Below, in pieces: positions 57,091 through 64,000 of a DNA stretch of 64,000 nucleotides; the stretch's first letter is position 1, and each line of letters starts with the position of its first letter. The notes under the pieces were generated by a model. That model made no database searches. It had not been told where the DNA came from and saw only the letters and a list, made by a program, of their open reading frames with translations. A program made the translations under genes and the position numbers. Source of the stretch: Cricetomys ansorgei (Eukaryota > Chordata > Mammalia > Rodentia > Nesomyidae); assembly GCA_026225945.1 (NCBI GenBank), contig JAMJFZ010000181.1, positions 248,001 to 312,000 on the forward strand, written 5' to 3'.

Positions 57091-59760
57091 AATTGAAATG
57101 CTAAGTTGGGTGTGCATTTGAAACTAAATCTTCTGCTACACTCCATAAATCACCAAAGGAAGGACTAAACTTCGCTAGGATTTTTAGACAAATGTATTTC
57201 TTGAAATGTTATGCCACATCCCGCCATCAAACTTTGCATCAGTTTCATTATTGAGCCTTGAGCATAATTCAGTTTTTAGTAATGGCTAATTCATTCGGCT
57301 ATTATAATTATTCTTCAAATTATTTGAAATAGGCAAGACATGTATAAGTCAAAATTACACATACGTACCTTTACTACAAAAAGGAACTTCATTTTCTAAT
57401 CCCTGTCTCCATCCCTGTCTTCTACCTGCTTGTACTCCATAACGCTATTCCTCATCCAGATATAGACAAATAAAAGCCTTTATTGTATTTTATATTTTCC
57501 AAATAGTTTATACATATCAAGGAAGGAGAAGCAAGTATTCTCATCCATCTTTTCTGTTAGTGTGATGGTAAACTCATTGCCCTGCCCCTGCTCTTTATTG
57601 TACTTCAAACATAAGTTAGAATCCTCTTTTACATTATTATAATGGGTACCTTGTCCTTCATCATTTATTTTACCGTTGTTGAAACATAATATGTTCAGCT
57701 GATTGTTTAAACCATTCTTGGAGACTAGAGGTATGAGTGACTGTACGTTTGAAGGAATGAACGAAGGCTCCTAAGTTAACCATTAACTATCACTGTTATC
57801 CCTATGTAGCTAAATACGGGACACATTAAAGTATGCTTATCCATTTTGAATTTTTTATCAGATATGAAGAGTGCCCACAATAAATCGTTTTGCAACATTA
57901 TCTAAACAAAAAGCCGAAAGTAACTTCATATGATTCTCATGAACTTCATCCAGTTATTGAACACTGTTCCGTTCAGAAGTTAAAAAATAGTCACCCAGTT
58001 GGAATTTAATGATGATGTTCACACGCAGACTCTCAGACATACTGCACCTCACCTCAACAATAGGCATGCTGTGCAACTTGTGGCTTCATAGGGTTTCTCT
58101 GCCAGGTTACACTGAGGGGACTTTGAAATCAGCAATCCATTAACACTGTGTGGAATGGGGAGTTCAGTTCCAAACTCTCAACCCTGTGATAAACTCCATG
58201 ACAAAGTCCCTTCACATGCAGTGTTCCTCAGCCTGTAAAGTGAAAGGAAAGCTTGGCCCCTACTCATCTCTAAACCTACGCTGACCTGTAACCTGTGGCA
58301 TCAACAATTCCCATTTCTAGACTTGGCGCAGAACCTGTTAGCATGTTTTATGAGCAGAGGGAAAAGGATACAATTTAGCTCCTCTTAGTGGGAGAATCTT
58401 CTGATGAACTCTAATTGTTGGAAACTAGTTGATAACTGCAAAGTCATACATTGACTTTGGAGATTTGGAGAGCAGAGGGCTAGGCTTCTCAGTACCTTCA
58501 GGTGTCCGTTGTTCTGGTGACTACTGCTCGTCTTTGGAGTCACTTCTTTGTAAAGATGATTCTCAGTTCTGCCTCTGTTTTTTGCCTCTGCCATCACCTC
58601 TGCAGTTCTCTGTTATACTTCCTTTTCTAAATACTTAGGTTTATTTTCCTTCCCTTGCTGTCTATTTCCCCATAATTTTTTATACTTTGGGACAGGCAGG
58701 CTTGGGTGCTCACAGTCAACATGGCGACTACAAAAGTTACTAGTAATATGTGTGACAGCATTTCTAGTTCTCCCCACTAAAATCATGTTATCATTTGCAC
58801 TTAGGATTCAGCTTTGATCCTGGGTGAGATCAGTAACTAATTCTGGTCAATTTCAGATAGAAATGTGTATGCCTCTTACTCATTACATAAATAATGTCAG
58901 TGTCAAGCCTGAGAGTATTTTTCTTTTCCCCTTTGTCATAGAGTTTGGGAAAAATTTAGACCGTGACTGCTCTTGAGAGACTCAGGACAGAAGTGACAAC
59001 AATAGACAGGTTGACCTTTCCCTTCACACTGTAAACATAAGAAATGGAAAAGTCAATCTTCTTTTATTTATTTGCTTATTTTTGTTTGGAACCACTGAGA
59101 ATTAAACATGTTTCTTACTATGCCCTTCCCTATGTCCAGGGACCACGGCTACAGAGAATGATTCCCTTCTGCTGATGGACAACACACCATAACTTCTGGA
59201 TATAGATTGTAGTCATCAGGGAGAGACAAGAAGGGCTACTTTCTATGCATGGAGTCTTAGTGGTACTTACACTCCAATCCAAGACTTCCAAATCCAAGTC
59301 TCTTCTGGAAGCTGAGGGCAGAATTGGTTTAAATGTTGAGATATGCAAAGCACCACTCAGTTAAAGACAGAGAATGTGCTGCAAAACAGAGGTTAGAATC
59401 AGGAGAGAACCCTTGCTGGGACAGAGACCCAGATAAAGATGATGGGAAGCAGTCCTGTGAAGACAATGTCTCGTATAAGAAATATAATGTAAAGAATGAG
59501 GGATTGCCTCACACCACCCAGCCTCAGAGGGGTGGAGTAAGACATGACCAGCAGCAGCTGATCTAGAAAGGAAACTGACATATGACTTATAATTCCCTTC
59601 AGGTTTGAGGTTTATCAGAATTACAGAGACTTAAGACCATCATTGAGCCTCAGGGTCAGAGGGAGAGTATTAGACAGAAAAAACGAATCTAAACGTGATG
59701 GGGACATAAAGGGAAAGAAAGAGATTTCCTTTAAAGACTGGAGAGAAGCTTCATTAACAA
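57091..59760. other. About 2.7 kb of unique DNA, no gene and no young transposon seen
   Basis: Frames such as 58385-58597, 58429-58638, 59130-59348 and 59333-59566 have no recognisable domains. Confidence 0.42.
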
Positions 59761-59763
59761 TGA

Positions 59764-59824
59764 GAATGAGAGAGAGACAGAGACAGAGACAGAGAAGGAG
59801 AGAGATAGAGACAGAGAGAGACAA
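59764..59824. repeat. (GAGACA)n / purine-rich tract
   Basis: GAGAGAGACAGAGACAGAGAC-type repeats. The overlapping frames 59621-59949 on both strands are low-complexity artefacts. Confidence 0.93.
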
Positions 59825-61740
59825 GCAGCAAACAGACAAGCAGAAAGATGATGGTGTGTAGCCTCTTCAGAGAGCAGCCTCAGAAGGCCTCTCCCATCAA
59901 ATCCACCTAAGAAGTCTCTTTGGGCCAAATTCTCAAAACAAAGGAACAATCTAATGTTTCTAACCTTTTAGGAGTAGCAGGAAGTTTTATATCACACAGT
60001 CTAGTTCAATATAGCATTCCTGACAATGAGCATGGAGAAACCGGGTACTAGTTTTTATCAGGAAATCAGGAGTTGCTATTAGGCCAATGCATGGCAGCTT
60101 CTTCCACTCTAATCCAGAGAGAGCTCTGGGTTAGAAATAAAAATATGTTCCTGGACTAGCAAGGACAAAGCGCAAGATAACTGTAAGAGATGGTTATGAA
60201 ATTGAGTTAACTAGTGGGATTAAGGCTGATACCCAGTAATCGGGGCTGCGAGTCAAATCAACGAACATGATTGAAAATATTGAGTGACTGTCGAGGCTCT
60301 TAGATTTCCCTGATGGTTAGGATCGGGCTTTGATATTGGGGTGGATTTCATAGCACAGATGAATGTCAGCTCTTCCCAACCTTGGTAAAGGAGTCATGTA
60401 GATAAGGAGGACCAGACTACACCTCACAAAATGAAATGGTTACTGTTTTATCATATTTTAGCCTTCCCATTTGCTTTGCCTGGACTGTCCTTATGCGAAT
60501 ACTCGGATGCTGTATGTGGCTAGCAAAGTAACAAAATAATTGAAGAGATAATTAGCCTAACCAAATCCTCCTACTCATTGTGTGATTCATGATCCTTCAA
60601 TCCACTGTGTGGGGTTCGAGAGTGCCCCACAGACTTAGAATTACACAGAAAGATGCTCCTATGCACTGACCACTTCCTCTGTACATTCCCATGACTGCAT
60701 CTAGTTTTTTATTTGTCCTAATTCTTTCTGATTTGTTTTCATTTTACTCATCGTCCATACCAGTGGCTCATTTTATCTCTTGCTTTAGCTTTCTGATCTG
60801 AGATCCAGCAGCTCATTGACCTTGGCTGTCTGTCAGCTAAGTCAGTTCATCTTTCTCACCCAAACTCCATGGCAACTGATTGTCTCTGAGTTTTCCTGTG
60901 TTCGTGAACCTTTAGTTCAGTGCCACCACACTCTGGCTGCCTGGTTAGATAAGGACTTTAAAATGAGAAGCAGCAAACTCTATGGCAGCAAATGTTAAGT
61001 GTGTTGGCTTTAGAGGAATCTGGGTACTTGCTGGAATCTAAAGCTACCTCTCGGGTATGGTCTTCCTATTGAAAAGGTGGAACTATTTCCTAAAAAAATG
61101 CATGTGTCTGGGCCAGTTAAAATTTAATTACCGATGTGAACATGGGGAAATGTAAATTTATTTTGAAGAAAAGAATTAAAACATCTATTCAGAAAAAAAA
61201 CATGGCAGTTTTGTGAAATAAACCGCACACCTACAAAGAAATGTTTTAAAACAATTCTAAAATAAATATCTAACTACCCTTTGAAAACCAGTTTGCCTCT
61301 AAAGTGATTTTAAAGTTATCTACATTGTATCTAATTATATCTCAATTATGGATTCTCTACATTCTCTGTTAAATAAAAAGATAAATAGTAATTACCTCTC
61401 AGGTAATTGTTAATATGTAATTATTATTTTAACAGAGATTATTTTTCAGGTCACAGTCTTTGACTTGTTTTAAGTGTTAATGGGAAAATTATATTTTATT
61501 GTTATATTACCATTTAGGAAAAAAGCCCATTCTAATCATGAAAACTTCTACGTTTTAATAACAATAATGGCAAATACCACTTGATGAGCAAATTTTGTAT
61601 TTTATACCAGATACTTGCTAAGATTTTGTTCATGTGATCCCATGTCACGGACCCTGTCACTGGGAATTAGAGTGACAGAACAACCATAAGAAAGTATCAC
61701 AGAAGGGGTAAATCTTTCCTGTGTGCTGCCTGGTTGTTCC
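59825..61740. other. About 1.9 kb of unique DNA, no gene seen
   Basis: No recognised transposon. A weak MIR-like stretch at about 61575-61640 was too diverged to call. Frame 60816-60998 is featureless. Confidence 0.4.
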
Positions 61741-61744
61741 TTCA

Positions 61745-61870
61745 TAAGCCTTAGAGTAGCACTTCTCATCCTATGAGTCTTGACCCCTTTGGGGGTCAAA
61801 TGATCCTTTCACAGGGGTTGCCTAAGACCATCTTCAAATCAGTTATTTACATTAGACTTAGGCTAGCCTC
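61745..61870 (+). repeat. URR1-like hAT-Charlie non-autonomous DNA transposon, truncated
   Basis: TAGAGTAGCACTTCTCATCC, GAGTCTTGACCCCTTTGGGG, GTCAAATGATCCTTTCACAG, GGGTTGCCTAAGACCATC, ATCAGTTATTTACATTAGAC follow the left half of URR1. The right terminal half is not seen. The element has no coding capacity. Confidence 0.75.
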
Positions 61871-62609
61871 TCATCCAACAGTGCATAAAACAATTTCAAA
61901 CATGACTAAAAATCAACTTTCTCAACATAACCGCCACTCAGAGACAAAAATTCATCCTTTAAATCTGTACTGCTCTATCATTTATAACTTCATTAAACTT
62001 TTCCTTCTGTTTCAAACCTTCTAGAGGCTCATAGCACTAGATTTGACTCTGTTAATTTTTTTTCCTTAGGAACTCTGGCTCTACACAAATCTGATCCACA
62101 TTTGCTTTCAAGTGACTCAGTGAAGCCCTTTTGTTTACTCTTTTTCTCATACCCTCTCGAATGTTCTGACCCTTTGTAAATGTAGTTGCCAGTAAATATA
62201 TATGCCAGTCTAAATGATTCAGATCTGACAAAGCCTATCCTAGCCAGATAACATTATGCTTCACCAAAGGGCTTAGCTACAACATTAAAATCCAAATCAT
62301 TTTCAAGATTTGTTCTGAACCAACTAGTTCTTAACCTTCCTGTGAATGGACATAAATACCATTTCTATCCTGCTTAATTCCTCCACAATGCTTGCTTATC
62401 CTGTGTTGATTCAGGTCCTAGTGCATTAGATCCAACCGACTCTAATGGATCTTATAAGCCAGTCCATTCATAGACTGCTTTCCTTCATGTTGCTATAGGG
62501 TATTGTTCCTTGAGGAGGAATGAGTATTTGTATTATTTGGTTTCTTTGTTCTACAGTATTTACACTGACCCCAGGCACACACCCCTGTAAGCCAGATTCA
62601 AAATGGATA
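61871..62609. other. Unique DNA, no gene seen
   Basis: No recognised repeat or coding signal. Confidence 0.4.
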
Positions 62610-62825
62610 TATCTTATTAGTTCTTTGAGAATTTTGTACATGTTTGGATCATATTTAACCCTCCCTCAACCAAGTCTTCCTAGGTCAACCCCTTTCCCTT
62701 CCAACCCAATTTTGTGTCTTCTGTAAATTTTCAGCTTTGTTCTCCACCCAGATCAACTTGTATACCCAAGATCTTTTTGGATGCATGGCTTTCCACTGTA
62801 GCATAGCAGAATTATTAGAAGATAA
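62610..62825 (+). repeat. Rodent L1-associated non-coding repeat fragment
   Basis: GTTCTTTGAGAATTTTGTACA, TTTGGATCATATTTAACCCT, CCTCCCTCAACCAAGTC, AGGTCAACCCCTTTCC, CCCAAGATCTTTTTGGATGC and ATGGCTTTCCACTGTAGCAT follow a rodent repeat whose other parts occur at about 41.04 kb. It directly precedes an L1 ORF2 piece in the same orientation. Confidence 0.6.
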
Positions 62826-62834
62826 AACTTTAGA

Positions 62835-63540
62835 GAAAATTGACCCTCTCTAAGAAGCTAAGAATTGCCGATAACTCCTTGGTTATGGAATTTATTGATC
62901 AATGCAACAAAATAAGAACACATATACGCCTACAATCTTATAGCCACCTAATCTTTTGTGAAGAAGCCAACAATACTCATTGGAGAACAAAAACCATTTT
63001 TAATACATGGTGCTGGTTATACTGGATAGCTACCTATAAAAGAATGAAACTTAATCCTTATCTATCACACTGCATTAAGACTCAACATCAAATAAATGGA
63101 TCAAGGACCTTAGTAAAAGACCCGAGTCCCTAACGTTAATAGAAAAGAAAGTAAGGAGTACATCTGAGCTCATTAATGCAGAAAAGGGGTTTCTGAACAT
63201 GACTCTGATAGTACAGGTGTTACTACTAGAAGTTATTAAACAGACCTAATGAAATTAACATGTTTCTGAACAGCAAAGAACAACATTACTCAAGTGAAGA
63301 AGACGCCTACATAATGAGAAAAAAATATCCCCCAGCTGTCCAATAAGGATCAAGCATAAATAACTAGAATATAAAGAACACAAATACATAAACATCAAGA
63401 AAAAACAAACAACCCAATTAAAAATGGAGTATGGAACTAAATAAAGAGTTCTGAAATGATGCAATACAAATGACTGGTAAACATTTAAAGAAATACTTAA
63501 CATCCTTAGCCATCAAGAAAAGGCAAGTTAAAACTACTGT
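62835..63540 (+). repeat. Rodent LINE-1 ORF2 C-terminal region, degenerate
   Basis: Follows L1 ORF2 in order: ATCTTATAGCCACCTAATCTT, TTGTGAAGAAGCCAACAATA, AATACATGGTGCTGGTTATA, AAAAGAATGAAACTTAATCC, ATGGATCAAGGACCTTAGTA, ACTAGAATATAAAGAACACA, AACCCAATTAAAAATGGAG, AACTAAATAAAGAGTTCTGA, ACTTAACATCCTTAGCCATC. Stops and frameshifts throughout. The 97-codon frame 62840-63133 preserves part of the ORF2 frame by chance. Truncated at about 63540. Confidence 0.85.
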
Positions 63541-64000
63541 GTTCTTTCATTCCTTCTATAAAAGTCTTTCTCAATTAAAGCAGTAAATAACAGAATATTC
63601 CTGGATTATCTTAATTTCCTGTAATCATTAAGATTCTATCAGAATGCTAACCCATGGATTTTCCCTTCCATTTTATTAAAGGTCAGACTTGAGAGCGAAT
63701 TCTATCACTCTGCTTCACTTTTCTCTCTATCTGATTTTTCTCATGGGTCCTAAGTTTTGGGACCACAGTGTGTGGGGGGGCAGAAGTTCCATTTGTGTTC
63801 TCTTTCCCTTACAGCATCCCTTTTCAGTTATAAGAATCAGCAGGTCACCCACAGCAACCCATTTTTTTTTTTTATTTTTCACCCTTCCTGCCAACCTGGA
63901 AGCTAATGAAGGGGACAGTATTTTCTCATTTCCTTTACGTGGGCAGCTTCTTTTTCATCAGATGAACCAGCTTCAGTAGCATGCCTCATTGTCCAGTAAA
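63541..64000. other. Unique DNA, no gene seen
   Basis: A GTGTGGGGGGGC patch at about 63769 and a T12 run at about 63862. Frame 63689-63979 (96 codons, runs close to the window edge) has no recognisable domain. Confidence 0.4.

Noticed and set aside
61575..61640. Possible MIR antisense fragment
   Set aside because: A few shared words (CAGATACTTGCTAAG, GTGATCCC) only; too diverged to support.
62840..63133. 97-codon frame related to L1 ORF2
   Set aside because: Only a fragment of a 5'-truncated, frameshifted ORF2; no intact reverse transcriptase or endonuclease domain.
1..64000. tRNA, rRNA or snRNA genes
   Set aside because: Nothing with a convincing A-box/B-box pair and cloverleaf outside the SINE heads; the tRNA-like words found all belong to B2, B3 or B4 elements.

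Overview
The window is AT-rich (roughly 36-37% GC by eye), CpG-poor mammalian nuclear DNA from a muroid rodent. The rodent diagnosis rests on B1, B2, B3 and B4/RSINE1-type SINEs, rodent (Lx-type) LINE-1 3' ends, a URR1-like hAT fragment and abundant (CA)n, (GA)n, (TTCTC)n and (TTCC)n microsatellites, lying over older mammal-wide MIR, L2 and L1M remnants. The legible B1 copies share a variant (AGTTACAACAG where the mouse-type consensus has GGCTACACAG). This hints at a lineage other than laboratory mouse, but the species is not identified.

No protein-coding gene, exon, tRNA, rRNA or CRISPR array could be supported. All open reading frames are short (148 codons at most), and many run through microsatellites or degenerate LINE-1. 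The window looks like intergenic 'gene desert' or the inside of a large intron.

Layout. 1-5 kb: TC/TTCC tract, antisense B1, an L1 3' region (about 880-1860), and an old L1 split by a younger L1 3' end (3.8-5.0 kb). 5-16 kb: antisense MIR, L1 non-coding pieces, a B1, an antisense B3, an ancient L1 tail, several microsatellites. 17-24 kb: few young transposons, but MIR/L2 remnants retained. 24-37 kb: B2, two oppositely oriented copies of one LTR-like rodent repeat (26.1-27.0 and 32.3-33.1 kb), several L1-derived pieces, and a compound quasi-palindromic microsatellite at 29.1-29.4 kb. 37-46 kb: SINE-rich stretch with a fold-back B1, an ancient L1 tail, a 5'-inverted L1 and a 195-bp pyrimidine tract. 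46-56 kb: mostly unique AT-rich DNA with an L1 3' end, CA/AT arrays and two B3 copies. 56-62 kb: mostly unique, with a local CpG cluster at 56.7-57.1 kb. 62.6-63.5 kb: degenerate L1 ORF2.

There are no genes to connect into a pathway. The observations worth a second look are structural: nested and inverted retroelements, an apparent L1 strand bias, palindromic microsatellites, the CpG cluster, and a shared B1 subfamily marker. I did not find evidence of an undescribed biological system. Repeat-family calls come from recognising consensus motifs by eye; boundaries are approximate (about 10-40 bp).
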